Positions 41,864-51,069 of a stretch of DNA of 64,000 nt are shown here, in pieces; the first letter of the stretch is position 1, and every line of letters begins with the position of its first letter. The stretch comes from Syntrophotaleaceae bacterium. GTDB taxonomy: Bacteria; Desulfobacterota; Desulfuromonadia; Desulfuromonadales; Syntrophotaleaceae. Under the pieces are notes generated by a model, which saw nothing but the letters and a program-made list of their open reading frames with translations, was not told the origin of the DNA and searched no databases. The stretch lies in contig JAWKQB010000002.1 in assembly GCA_041390365.1 (NCBI GenBank), forward strand, positions 1,120,001 to 1,184,000. The letters are read 5' to 3'. A program made the translations under genes and the position numbers.

Positions 41864-43326
41864 ACAGACGATTAGCAATTTTGCTGACCGGCATCGGTCT
41901 TATTGCCGGAGGTTGTTCTCTTGCTCCCAAATACCTGCGGCCGGAAGCGCCGATCCCGGCGGAGTGGCCGAAGGGCGAGGCATACCAGGCCATACCCGAA
42001 TCGCCGATTGCCCCGGACCTGAACCGGCAAGAGTTTTTCACCGACGGGAAGCTGCAAAAAGTCATCGGCATCGCCCTGGAAAATAATCGGGAACTGCGGC
42101 TAGCCGCCCAGAACGTGTTACGGGCCCGGGCTCTCTATGGCGTGCAACGGGCCGAGCTGTTTCCGGCGGTTCAGGCAAGCGGCGAGGGAGGCAAGCAAGG
42201 CCTGTCATCCGATCTTGTGAAACCGGGGGATACCCGCACGAGGGAACAGTACAGCCTCGATCTGGGGGTTGCATCCTGGGAGATCGATTTTTTCGGGCGG
42301 ATCCGCAGCCTGAAGGATCAGGCCTTGGAGGAGTATCTGGCAACCGAGGAGGCCAGGCGGAGCGCCGAGATTGCGTTGGTTGGCGAGGTCGCCCGCGTGT
42401 ATCTGACCCTTGCCGCGGACCGGGAAAATCTGCAACTGGCCCGGTCCACCCTGGAAACGCAGCAGGCGTCTTACAGTCTGGTGCGAAAACAGTATGACGC
42501 AGGTCTCGCCAACGAACTGGATCTGCGGCGGGCACAGATACCGGTGGAGACGGCCCGGGGAGACGTCGCCCTTTTTACACAGCTGGTGGCCCAGGATCAA
42601 AACGCCTTGAATCTCCTCGCCGGCATACCGGTTCCCGATGAGTTGCTGCCGATTGACCTCGAAGGCGTTACCCCGCCCGCGGAAATTTCCGCGGGCCTGT
42701 CCTCTGAAATCCTCTTGCAGAGGCCTGACATCATGGCGGCGGAGCATCGGCTCAAGGGAGCATACGCCTTTATCGGCGCGGCACGGGCGGCCTTTTTCCC
42801 CCGGATTGCGCTGACTACCGCAGTGGGGACGGCCAGTGACGACCTCTCCGGTCTCTTCGGTTCCGGAACGGGCACCTGGAGTTTCACGCCGCGGGTCGTG
42901 GCGCCGATTTTCGACGCCCGAGTCTGGGCAGCGCTCAGGGTCAGCAAGTCCGATCGGGAAATTGTTTTGACCCAGTATGAGCTTGCCATTCAGAACGCCT
43001 TCAGGGAAGTAGCGGATTCTCTTGCCTTACAGGGAACAATCGATCAGCAGATCGCGGCCCAGCTCTCCCTGGTCACCGCGACCGCGGCAACCTATCGCCT
43101 CGCCGACATACGCTATACGGATGGAATCGACAGTTACCTCGGGGTCCTTGACGCGCAACGATCTCACTTTGCCGCCCAGCAGGGGCTGGTGACGTTGCGC
43201 CTGGCCAAACTCGCAAACCGGGTACGGCTTTACGCTGTATTGGGAGGCGGAGTATCGGAAAAAAATAACGAACCTGATGTATCGGAGAATTCCTCGGAGA
43301 CAGGAAGAAAGGATGGACAACAATAA
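41860..43326 (+). CDS. Outer-membrane efflux lipoprotein, OprM/NodT family
   Basis: TolC-like channel, 488 residues, completing the RND tripartite pump. The signal peptide ends in the lipobox AGGC (about residue 19), followed by SLAPKYLRPEAP, typical of NodT-family channels. Two repeated alpha-helical OEP domains follow (LRLAAQNVLRARALYGVQRA and LQRPDIMAAEHRLKGAYAFI regions). The start overlaps the pump stop by four bases, and the tail overlaps the methyltransferase gene by 14. Confidence 0.93.
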   Translation: MNRRLAILLTGIGLIAGGCSLAPKYLRPEAPIPAEWPKGEAYQAIPESPIAPDLNRQEFFTDGKLQKVIGIALENNRELRLAAQNVLRARALYGVQRAELFPAVQASGEGGKQGLSSDLVKPGDTRTREQYSLDLGVASWEIDFFGRIRSLKDQALEEYLATEEARRSAEIALVGEVARVYLTLAADRENLQLARSTLETQQASYSLVRKQYDAGLANELDLRRAQIPVETARGDVALFTQLVAQDQNALNLLAGIPVPDELLPIDLEGVTPPAEISAGLSSEILLQRPDIMAAEHRLKGAYAFIGAARAAFFPRIALTTAVGTASDDLSGLFGSGTGTWSFTPRVVAPIFDARVWAALRVSKSDREIVLTQYELAIQNAFREVADSLALQGTIDQQIAAQLSLVTATAATYRLADIRYTDGIDSYLGVLDAQRSHFAAQQGLVTLRLAKLANRVRLYAVLGGGVSEKNNEPDVSENSSETGRKDGQQ

Positions 43327-43951
43327 GTCAGTCACTGATGGCAAAAGCGGTTCTGACAGGATAGACCCTGAAAAACTCCTTGCTTTCCTGCCGATTCGCA
43401 GTGACAGCGCCATCTTGGACATGGCGGGCGGCTTTGGCGCCTATACCTTTGCCATGGCATCGCTCTGCCCGCACGGCAAGATCTTTGTCTTTTATCTGCG
43501 GGAGGAAGGGTTCGAACGTTTCATTGAGGAGATTTCGGATAGCGCCATCACCAACATCATCCCCAATGTCGTCACTTCAGGTTCGCTACCTCTTGGCAGC
43601 GAAACCATGGATTTGTGTCTCTTGACCAAGGTTTTCCATGACTTGTTTTCACAAGGCAGCGACCAGGAGGCGCTACGCGAAATCAAGAGGGTTTTGAAGC
43701 CTCGCGGAACCTTGGCGGTGATAGAGTATAAAAAAATAGTCGGCACTCCCGGGCCCCCCGTCAAAATCCGTATCGCTCCGGGTGAGCTTGATGAGACACT
43801 CCGTTGCGCGGGCTTTATCCCAGCGATAAAACAAGAAATCGAGATTGGGCCATATCATTACCTGTCTCTTTATCGAAAAGGTGACGGCAACACGAATGAA
43901 AGGGGCAGCCTGTACCGCCCGTTTTTGTTCGTGCCCTTGTCAACCAAGTAA
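43313..43951 (+). CDS. SAM-dependent methyltransferase, class I
   Basis: A 212-residue methyltransferase. The SAM-binding motif I is SAILDMAGGFGAYTFAMA (about residues 33-50), and LREIKRVLKPRGTLAVIEY (about 124-142) is the post-motif region of the UbiE/Methyltransf_11 type. The substrate is unknown. GGAAGAAAGG precedes ATG 43313, inside the end of the channel gene, so it belongs to the pump operon; a role in modifying a pump substrate is conceivable but unproven. Confidence 0.75.
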   Translation: MDNNKSVTDGKSGSDRIDPEKLLAFLPIRSDSAILDMAGGFGAYTFAMASLCPHGKIFVFYLREEGFERFIEEISDSAITNIIPNVVTSGSLPLGSETMDLCLLTKVFHDLFSQGSDQEALREIKRVLKPRGTLAVIEYKKIVGTPGPPVKIRIAPGELDETLRCAGFIPAIKQEIEIGPYHYLSLYRKGDGNTNERGSLYRPFLFVPLSTK

Positions 43952-43977
43952 AGGAAAAAGAGAGAAGGCGACAATAA

Positions 43978-44586
43978 ATGCAATCGAACTTTCCGGAAAA
44001 TAAAGTCAAAATCCTGGAAGCCGCTATCCCCCTTTTTGCCGAAGCCGGTTTCAATGGCGTTTCCATGCGCAGCCTCGCCACTGAAGTCGGCCTGAATCCG
44101 GCAACCCTCTATCATCACTTTCAGGACAAGCATACTCTCTACATGGCCGCCATGTCTTATGCGTTTGCCCGAAGGGCCGAGACATTATCGGCGGCCCTGG
44201 GCGCGGATGCCCCCCCCGAGCAGCGGCTGAAAAAGTTTGCCGAGGCTCTTTGCCGGCTCATCCATGACGAGCCTGATTTCAACAAGTTGATCCAGCGGGA
44301 AATATTGGCGGAAGATAACAAGCGCCTGCAACTGCTGGCGGACCAGGTTTTTCATGAATTTTTCACGTCGCTCCTCTCCCTTTGCGGTGAGCTCGCCCCC
44401 GGCTATGACTCACATATGCTGGCCATCTCCATAGTTGGCCTGATGGCCTATCACTACCAGATAACTCCCCTGCGGCGGCATCTGTTGGGCAGCTCCCCGG
44501 ATCATGACTCCCCGGAAGAGGTGGCTGCGCATGTGGTGCGCCTGCTGCTGGGAGGGGTCAAGGAAGGGAAAATCCGATTTGAATGA
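43978..44586 (+). CDS. TetR-family regulator 1
   Basis: A 202-residue TetR-type repressor. The N-terminal helix-turn-helix spans KILEAAIPLFAEAGFNGVSM and NPATLYHHFQDK (about residues 10-50). The C-terminal ligand pocket cannot be assigned. It lies 26 bases after the methyltransferase in the same direction and may control the promoter at 37163. Confidence 0.9.
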   Translation: MQSNFPENKVKILEAAIPLFAEAGFNGVSMRSLATEVGLNPATLYHHFQDKHTLYMAAMSYAFARRAETLSAALGADAPPEQRLKKFAEALCRLIHDEPDFNKLIQREILAEDNKRLQLLADQVFHEFFTSLLSLCGELAPGYDSHMLAISIVGLMAYHYQITPLRRHLLGSSPDHDSPEEVAAHVVRLLLGGVKEGKIRFE

Positions 44587-44693
44587 CCGTATGAAGAAAA
44601 GAAGCAGGGAGATATCGCTATTTGTCGCGATATTAAGCACATGTCCATGGAGCCGATGAACAAAAAGACCCTCTCCTCACGAACGAACAGGTA

Positions 44694-45368
44694 ATGACGA
44701 ACAGGTCACGCGAAAGCCTTCAATCGGACACCAAGCTGCGCATTCTGGACGCGGCGGAACGCCTTTTCGCGCGCGACGGCTTCCACCGCACTTCCATAAA
44801 GCGACTTGCTTCCGAGGCAAAGGTTAATCTGGCGGCGGTCAATTATCATTTTGGCTCCAAGATGACTTTGATCGAAAAGGTCGTTGAACGCCGGTGGCGG
44901 CCGATTAATCAACAGCGCATCGAGAGACTGGAGGCTATCAGGGCAAACGCCGTCCTGAAGGACACCGGGCTCTTGGTCAGGGAATGCTTGCGCGCTTTTA
45001 TCGAACCGGCTTTTACGTCGGACATGCTCACGCGGGAGAAAAGATGTTTTCTTGCCTTGGCGGCGCATGCCTTTTCCGAACCGGATGCTGCCATCAGAAC
45101 CATTTTCATCAATCAGTTTAAAGCGCCCTTCAAACTTTTGTTCGAGGTCTTGCATGATGCCCTTCCCGACCTGGCGGAGGATGCACTGTTCTGGCGGCTC
45201 CATTTTGCCATCGGCGCCATGACGCATTGCATGCGCCTGTGCAGCGCCGGTTTGCCGTCTTCCGAAATTTCCCAGCCGGGAAACGATCTCGGGACAGTAA
45301 AGGATATGTTACTGGATTTCATAACAAGCGGTATGCGCGCCCCTTGTCCCGGCGAGGAAAAACAATGA
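44694..45368 (+). CDS. TetR-family regulator 2, CecR-like
   Basis: A 224-residue TetR-type regulator with helix-turn-helix RILDAAERLFARDGFHRTSI and LAAVNYHFGSK (about residues 13-57). NYHFGSK and the C-terminal pattern with RRWRPINQQRIERL resemble the CecR/YcdC-type (DUF1956) group. E. coli CecR (YbiH) controls a neighbouring HlyD-ABC export operon of the YbhGFSR type, which matches the genes downstream here. The ribosome site is weak. Confidence 0.85.
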   Translation: MTNRSRESLQSDTKLRILDAAERLFARDGFHRTSIKRLASEAKVNLAAVNYHFGSKMTLIEKVVERRWRPINQQRIERLEAIRANAVLKDTGLLVRECLRAFIEPAFTSDMLTREKRCFLALAAHAFSEPDAAIRTIFINQFKAPFKLLFEVLHDALPDLAEDALFWRLHFAIGAMTHCMRLCSAGLPSSEISQPGNDLGTVKDMLLDFITSGMRAPCPGEEKQ

Positions 45369-45415
45369 AATCCAGCTGGTTTTGATGCCAGGCGAGAAAA
45401 AGGGAGGAACAAACC

Positions 45416-46036
45416 ATGTGCAAGGTATTGATCGTTTACTACAGTTTGCACGGCCACGTTTTCAGAATGGCGGAAGCGGTCTCGGAAGGTGTTTTAAAGG
45501 TCGCAGGATGCGAAGTATTGGTCAGGCGGGTTCCGGAAACCCTCCCAAGAGAAGTACTGGAGATGATGGACGCCGTGGAGTTCCAAAAGAGGCAGGCCCA
45601 TATCCAGGTGGCCACGATGGATGACCTTGAGGAGGCGGATGCGATTATCTTCGGCACCCCGACCCGCTTCGGCAATATGTGCGGCCAAATGCGCCAATTC
45701 CTGGATGCCAGCGGCGGCCTCTGGCGGAAAGGATCCCTGATCGGCAAGCCTGGCAGTGTCTTTACCAGTTCCGCCACGCAGCATGGCGGTCAGGAGACGA
45801 CCATCCTCAGCTTTCATGTTACGCTGTTACATCATGGCATGGTGGTGGTCGGTCTCCCTTATGCTTTCGCCGGTCAAATGGGTATCGCCGAAATCAGCGG
45901 CGGATCGCCCTATGGCGCTTCAACCATCGCCGGAGGCCAGGGAGAGAGGATGCCCAGCGACAATGAACTGAACGGCGCCCGTTTTCAGGGCGCCCATGTG
46001 GCGCGAATCGCACGGAAACTCAAAAAAGGCGCTTGA
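45416..46036 (+). CDS. WrbA-family NAD(P)H:quinone oxidoreductase
   Basis: A 206-residue flavodoxin-fold FMN enzyme that reduces quinones by two electrons. VLIVYYSLHGHVFRMAEAV (about residues 4-22) is the phosphate-binding loop. FGTPTRFGNMCGQMRQFLD and TSSATQHGGQETT are WrbA hallmarks. It sits between the TetR genes and the ABC export genes; quinone detoxification alongside efflux is a plausible joint role. Confidence 0.92.
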   Translation: MCKVLIVYYSLHGHVFRMAEAVSEGVLKVAGCEVLVRRVPETLPREVLEMMDAVEFQKRQAHIQVATMDDLEEADAIIFGTPTRFGNMCGQMRQFLDASGGLWRKGSLIGKPGSVFTSSATQHGGQETTILSFHVTLLHHGMVVVGLPYAFAGQMGIAEISGGSPYGASTIAGGQGERMPSDNELNGARFQGAHVARIARKLKKGA

Positions 46037-46067
46037 TGATCCATGATCGTTTAGGAATGAGGAATGG

Positions 46068-47153
46068 ATGAAGATGTCATTGAACGTAAAATTTAAAAAG
46101 TGGGGTACGAGCGCGTTGCTCGTTGGCATGGCAGCGGTAGCGGGCCTGTTGCTTTGGCGTCATTTCCAGGGTGACGGACTGGATGAGCGTATTGCCAGCG
46201 GCAACGGCCGCATCGAGGCAGTGGAAATCGATATCGCCACGCCGAGGGCCGGAAAGATCAAGGAGATTTTTGTGGACGAAGGCGATTATGTCCCGGTCGG
46301 AAAAGTTCTGGCCAAGATGGACACCGCCGTTCTGGAAGCGCAGCAAAAAGAGACGTTGGCCCGCTTGCGGCAGGCGGAGAACGCGGTACATATCGCCAAC
46401 AGTCTGGTCGTGCAGCGCCAAAGCGAGAAAAAGGCCGCGCAGGCGGTGGTCGCGCAACGCCAAGCCGAGGTCGAGGTTGCCAAGAAGCGGTTGGAGCGTT
46501 CGCAATCGCTGGTCGCCGACAAAGCGGTCTCACAGCAGAAATTCGAAGATGATCGTGCCGTTTTTCTCAGCGCCGAGGCCATGCTCCGTGCCGGTGAGGC
46601 CGATGTCGCAAGGGCGGATGCAGCCATTGCCACGGCCAGATCGCAGGTGCATGGCGCACGGGCCGATGTCGAGGCAGCCAGGGCCATTCTTGAGCGGATC
46701 CAGGCGGACCTTGACGACAGCGTGTTGAAATCGCCGCGGGAAGGGCGGGTGCAATACCGTGTGGCCCAGCCCGGCGAAGTGATGGCCTCCGGGGGGACGG
46801 TATTGAATATGGTCGACCTCACCGAGGTCTACATGACTTTCTTCCTGCCGACGCAACAGGCCGGCAGGGTAGCGCTCGGGGCCGAGGCACGGCTCGTGCT
46901 CGATGCCGCCCCGCAATACGTGATCCCGGCCAAAATCTCCTTCGTCGCCGACGTCGCCCAGTTCACGCCCAAGACGGTGGAAACGGCGGAAGAACGCCAG
47001 AAGCTGATGTTCCGCATCAAGGCGCGGATCGACCCCGACCTGCTCAAGCGGCATCTCCACCAGGTCAAGACCGGCCTGCCGGGCATGGCCTACGTGCGGC
47101 TCGACCCGCAGGCCGACTGGCCCCCTGAACTGCAGGTCCGGCTGCCGCAATGA
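46068..47153 (+). CDS. HlyD-family adaptor, YhiI-like
   Basis: A 361-residue membrane-fusion protein anchored by one N-terminal helix (about residues 14-32). A biotinyl-lipoyl half (NGRIEAVEIDIATPRAGKI) is followed by a long alpha-hairpin (QQKETLARLRQAENAV through the VEAARAILERIQADL region) and SPREGRVQYR. In enterobacteria, YhiI is encoded next to RbbA (YhiH) and YhhJ, as here. The stop overlaps the RbbA-like gene by four bases. From about 46.8 kb the GC content climbs towards that of the next genes. Confidence 0.88.
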   Translation: MKMSLNVKFKKWGTSALLVGMAAVAGLLLWRHFQGDGLDERIASGNGRIEAVEIDIATPRAGKIKEIFVDEGDYVPVGKVLAKMDTAVLEAQQKETLARLRQAENAVHIANSLVVQRQSEKKAAQAVVAQRQAEVEVAKKRLERSQSLVADKAVSQQKFEDDRAVFLSAEAMLRAGEADVARADAAIATARSQVHGARADVEAARAILERIQADLDDSVLKSPREGRVQYRVAQPGEVMASGGTVLNMVDLTEVYMTFFLPTQQAGRVALGAEARLVLDAAPQYVIPAKISFVADVAQFTPKTVETAEERQKLMFRIKARIDPDLLKRHLHQVKTGLPGMAYVRLDPQADWPPELQVRLPQ

Positions 47154-49942
47154 ACGCGAATCGGCGCGGAATGGAGAGCGGGCCGGTAGCCCAGCCGGTG
47201 GCGCGATTGCACGAGGTAGGCGTGCGCTATGGCAAGACCTGCGCGCTCGACGAGGTCAGCCTCGACGTCCCGGCCGGCTGCATGGCCGGGCTGATCGGCC
47301 CGGACGGGGTGGGCAAGTCCAGCCTGCTGGCGCTCATCGCCGGCGCGCGCGCCATCCAGGCCGGCCGGGTCGAGGTGCTCGGCGGCGACATGGCCGATGC
47401 CGGCCATCGTCGCGCAACCTGCCCGCGCATCGCCTACATGCCGCAGGGACTGGGTCGCAACCTCTACCCCACCCTGTCGGTGCGGGAAAACCTCGATTTT
47501 TTCGCCCGGCTGTTCGGCCACGCCGGCGGCGAACGCCGGCGGCGCATCGAGGCGCTGACCCGTGCCACCGGCCTGTTCCCGTTTCTGGATCGCCTGGCCG
47601 GCAAGCTCTCCGGCGGCATGAAGCAGAAGCTCGGCCTGTGCTGCGCGCTGATCCACGACCCCGACCTGCTGATCCTGGACGAGCCCACCACCGGCGTCGA
47701 CCCGCTTTCGCGGCGGCAGTTCTGGGATTTGATCGACGCCATCCGCGCGAACCAACCCGGCATGAGCGTGCTGGTGGCCACCGCTTACATGGAGGAGGCG
47801 GCGCGCTTCGACTGGCTGGCGGCGATGGATGGCGGGCGGGTGCTGGGGACCGGCGCCCCTCCGACGCTGCTCGAACGCACCGGCGCCGCCTCTCTGGAAG
47901 CCGCTTTCATCCGCCTGTTGCCGGAAGACAAGCGCCGGGACTATCGGGAAGTGGAGATCCCGCCGCGCCCCGCCGGGGCCGACGGCGAGGTTGCCATCGA
48001 GGCGCGGGATCTGACCATGCGCTTCGGCGATTTCACCGCGGTGGACCATGTGAGCCTGCGCATCACCCGCGGCGAGATCTTCGGTTTTCTCGGCTCCAAC
48101 GGCTGCGGCAAGACCACCACCATGAAAATGCTCACGGGCCTGCTGCCGCCGAGCGAAGGCCGGGCCTGGCTGTTCGGACACGAAGTGGACCCGCACGATC
48201 TGGCGACCCGCCGGCGCGTCGGCTACATGTCGCAGTTCTTCTCGCTCTACACCGAGCTGACGGTGCGGCAGAACCTGGCGCTGCACGCGCGGCTGTTCCA
48301 TGTGCCCGCCGCCGAGATTCCGCAGCGAGTGGAGGAGATGGTGGCGCGCTTCGATCTGGCTTCCGTCATCGACAGCCTGCCGGACCGATTGCCGCTGGGC
48401 CACCGCCAGCGCATGTCGCTCGCGGTGGCCTTGATCCACAAACCGGAGATGCTGATCCTGGACGAGCCGACCTCGGGCGTGGATCCCGTGGCGCGCGACG
48501 CCTTCTGGCGCATCCTGGTCGAACTCTCGCGCCGCGACAATGTCACCATCTTCATTTCCACCCATTTTATGAACGAGGCCGAGCGCTGCGACCGCATTTC
48601 ACTGATGCACGCCGGCCGCGTGCTCGTCACCGGCGCCCCCGCCGCCCTTGCCGAGCAGCGGGGCGTGCGCACACTGGAAGACGCGTTCATCCGCTCCCTC
48701 GAAGATGCGGCCGCGACTGGTCCCGGGGGAAACGGCGAAACGGGAGCCCTCCCCGCCGCGCCCGTGACCGACGGTGCGCCGCGAATCCATGCCGAGCCGC
48801 AGGGCTGGCGACGCTTTTTCGACCCGCGGCGCATGGCGAGCTACGCTCTGTGCGAAGCCCTGGAACTGCGCCGCGATCCCATCCGCCTGACCTTGGCGCT
48901 ACTCGGCAGCGTCATCCTGATGTTCGTGATGGGCTACGGCATCAGCCTCGATGTCGAGGACCTGACCTTCGCGGTGCTGGACCGCGACCAGACCACGGTC
49001 AGCCGCGATTACACGCTCAATCTCGACGGATCACGGTACTTCATCGAGCGACCGCCGATCGCCGACTACGCCGAACTCGACCGCCGCATGCGCTCGGGCG
49101 AACTGAACCTGGCCATCGAGATTCCACCCGGCTTCGCCCGCGACCTCGCCCGCGGCCGGTCGGTCGAGATCGGCGCCTGGATCGACGGCGCCATGCCCAC
49201 CCGCGCCGAGACCGTGCGCGGCTACGTGCAGGGCATGCACGCCCACTGGCTGGCCACCAAGGCGCGCGAGGCCGGCTACGGCGAGGCTTTGGCGGGCCTC
49301 GCCAACATCGAAACCCGGTTCCGCTACAACCCGGACGTGAAAAGCCTGGTGGCCATGGTGCCGGCGGTGATCCCGCTGCTGCTGATGATGATCCCGGCCA
49401 TGCTCGCCGCGCTCAGCGTGGTGCGCGAGAAGGAACTTGGCTCGATCACCAACTTCTACGTCACGCCCACCACGCGGCTGGAGTTCCTGCTTGGCAAGCA
49501 GTTTCCCTATCTGGTCCTGTCCTTCCTGAGCTTTCTCCTGCTGACCCTGCTGGCGGTCACCGTCTTCGGCGTGCCGCTCAAGGGCAGTTTCGCGACGCTT
49601 GCCGCGGGCGCGCTGCTCTATGTCGGCGCCGCCACGGCCATCGGCCTGTTGATATCGACCTTCACGCGCAGCCAGGTCGCGGCGCTCTTCGGCACCGCCC
49701 TGCTAAGCATCCTGCCGGCGGTCAACTTCTCCGGGATGATCGATCCGGTGTCATCGCTCGAAGGGGCGGGACGCGTGATCGGCGAGCTGTATCCGACCAC
49801 GCATTTCCTGAACATCGCCCGCGGAACCTTCTCGAAGGCGCTCGGTTTTGCCGACCTCAAGGCCGCCTTCATGCCGCTGGCGCTGGCCGTACCGATCCTG
49901 CTCGGGCTGGCTGCCGTGCTGCTGAAGAAACAGGAGCGCTAA
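47150..49942 (+). CDS. rbbA: RbbA-like ABC transporter, two ATPase domains plus permease
   Basis: A 930-residue fusion. The first ATPase domain has Walker A GPDGVGKSS (about residue 52), signature LSGGMKQKLG and Walker B LLILDEPTTGVDP. The second has GSNGCGKTTT (about 317), a degenerate signature LPLGHRQRMS and LILDEPTSGVDP. An ABC-2 permease domain follows (about 570-930). Length and order match E. coli RbbA, which was linked to ribosomes but is probably an exporter. It is coupled to the YhiI-like adaptor before it and the YhhJ-like permease after it. Composition is much richer in GC than in the RND genes. Confidence 0.92.
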   Translation: MNANRRGMESGPVAQPVARLHEVGVRYGKTCALDEVSLDVPAGCMAGLIGPDGVGKSSLLALIAGARAIQAGRVEVLGGDMADAGHRRATCPRIAYMPQGLGRNLYPTLSVRENLDFFARLFGHAGGERRRRIEALTRATGLFPFLDRLAGKLSGGMKQKLGLCCALIHDPDLLILDEPTTGVDPLSRRQFWDLIDAIRANQPGMSVLVATAYMEEAARFDWLAAMDGGRVLGTGAPPTLLERTGAASLEAAFIRLLPEDKRRDYREVEIPPRPAGADGEVAIEARDLTMRFGDFTAVDHVSLRITRGEIFGFLGSNGCGKTTTMKMLTGLLPPSEGRAWLFGHEVDPHDLATRRRVGYMSQFFSLYTELTVRQNLALHARLFHVPAAEIPQRVEEMVARFDLASVIDSLPDRLPLGHRQRMSLAVALIHKPEMLILDEPTSGVDPVARDAFWRILVELSRRDNVTIFISTHFMNEAERCDRISLMHAGRVLVTGAPAALAEQRGVRTLEDAFIRSLEDAAATGPGGNGETGALPAAPVTDGAPRIHAEPQGWRRFFDPRRMASYALCEALELRRDPIRLTLALLGSVILMFVMGYGISLDVEDLTFAVLDRDQTTVSRDYTLNLDGSRYFIERPPIADYAELDRRMRSGELNLAIEIPPGFARDLARGRSVEIGAWIDGAMPTRAETVRGYVQGMHAHWLATKAREAGYGEALAGLANIETRFRYNPDVKSLVAMVPAVIPLLLMMIPAMLAALSVVREKELGSITNFYVTPTTRLEFLLGKQFPYLVLSFLSFLLLTLLAVTVFGVPLKGSFATLAAGALLYVGAATAIGLLISTFTRSQVAALFGTALLSILPAVNFSGMIDPVSSLEGAGRVIGELYPTTHFLNIARGTFSKALGFADLKAAFMPLALAVPILLGLAAVLLKKQER

Positions 49943-49945
49943 ACC

Positions 49946-51067
49946 ATGCGCGTGACCAACGTCTTCCATCTGGGCATCAAGGAACTCTACAGTCTCGTTC
50001 GTGATCCGATCATGCTGGTGCTGATCGTTTATGCGTTCACAGTCGGCGTCTACACCGCGGCCACGGCCATGCCGGAATCCCTCAACAAGGCGCCGATCGC
50101 CATTGTCAATGAAGACCAGTCACCCCTGTCATGGCGTATCGTCAGCGCTTTTTATCCGCCTTATTTCATGCCGCCCGAGCTGATCGATCAAGCCGAGATG
50201 GATGCGCGACTGGACGCCGGGCTCGCGACCTTCGCCCTCGATATCCCGCCCAATTTCCAGCGCGACCTGCTGGCCGGGCGGCGCCCGACCATCCAGCTCA
50301 ACGTCGATGCCACGCGCATGAGCCAGGCCTTCACCGGCAGCGGCTATATCCAGGCCATCGTCGGCGACGAGGTGCGCGCCTTCGCGCAGCGCTATCGCGA
50401 CGTGCCGGAGCTGCCGGTCGAACTGGCGCTGCGGGCGCGCTTCAATCCCCAACTCAACAAATCGTGGTTCGGCGCCATCATGGAGGTCATCAACAACGTG
50501 ACCATGCTCTCCATCGTGCTCACCGGCGCGGCGCTGATCCGCGAACGCGAGCACGGCACAGTGGAGCACCTGCTGGTCATGCCGGTCACCCCCTTCGAGA
50601 TCATGAGCAGCAAGGTGTGGTCGATGGGGCTGGTGGTGCTGGCCGCCACGGCGGTCGCCCTGATCGTCGTGGTGCAGGGTTGGCTCGCAGTGCCGGTCGA
50701 AGGCTCGCTGGCGCTGTTTCTGGTCGGGGCGGCGCTGCATCTGTTCGCCACCACCTCCATGGGAATCTTCCTCGGCACCGTCGCCCGCTCCATGCCGCAG
50801 TTCGCCCTGCTGCTCATGCTGGTGCTGCTGCCGCTGCAGATGCTCTCCGGCGGCACCACGCCGCGCGAGAGCATGCCGGAGTTTGTCCAGTTCGTGATGC
50901 TGGCCGCGCCCAACACCCACTTCGTGATGCTGGCCCAGGCGATTCTCTACCGGGGCGCCGGGCTGGCTGTCGTCTGGCCCCAGTTCCTCGCCATCGCCGT
51001 CATCGGGTCGGCGCTGTTCGGCCTCACGCTCCTGCGCTTCCGCCGTACCATCGCCACCATGGGCTGA
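49946..51067 (+). CDS. yhhJ: ABC-2 type permease, YhhJ-like
   Basis: A 373-residue inner-membrane permease. One N-terminal helix precedes a large periplasmic region (IVNEDQSPLSWRIVSAF, DIPPNFQRDL). Five or six helices then cover about residues 180-370, with GGTTPRESMPEFVQ near the end. This is the ABC-2 layout of YhhJ/YbhR. It starts three bases after the RbbA-like gene and should pair with that protein's permease half to form the export channel. Confidence 0.92.
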   Translation: MRVTNVFHLGIKELYSLVRDPIMLVLIVYAFTVGVYTAATAMPESLNKAPIAIVNEDQSPLSWRIVSAFYPPYFMPPELIDQAEMDARLDAGLATFALDIPPNFQRDLLAGRRPTIQLNVDATRMSQAFTGSGYIQAIVGDEVRAFAQRYRDVPELPVELALRARFNPQLNKSWFGAIMEVINNVTMLSIVLTGAALIREREHGTVEHLLVMPVTPFEIMSSKVWSMGLVVLAATAVALIVVVQGWLAVPVEGSLALFLVGAALHLFATTSMGIFLGTVARSMPQFALLLMLVLLPLQMLSGGTTPRESMPEFVQFVMLAAPNTHFVMLAQAILYRGAGLAVVWPQFLAIAVIGSALFGLTLLRFRRTIATMG

Positions 51068-51069
51068 AC

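Noticed and set aside
47638..50004. 788-codon plus-strand frame overlapping the RbbA-like gene
   Set aside because: It is low complexity, rich in Arg, Gly and Pro, and lies out of frame over clear ABC ATPase motifs.
50131..51069. Long upstream extension in the frame of the LpxR-like gene
   Set aside because: It overlaps the YhhJ-like permease out of frame and reads as arginine- and proline-rich noise; the signal peptide and motifs begin only after ATG 51070.
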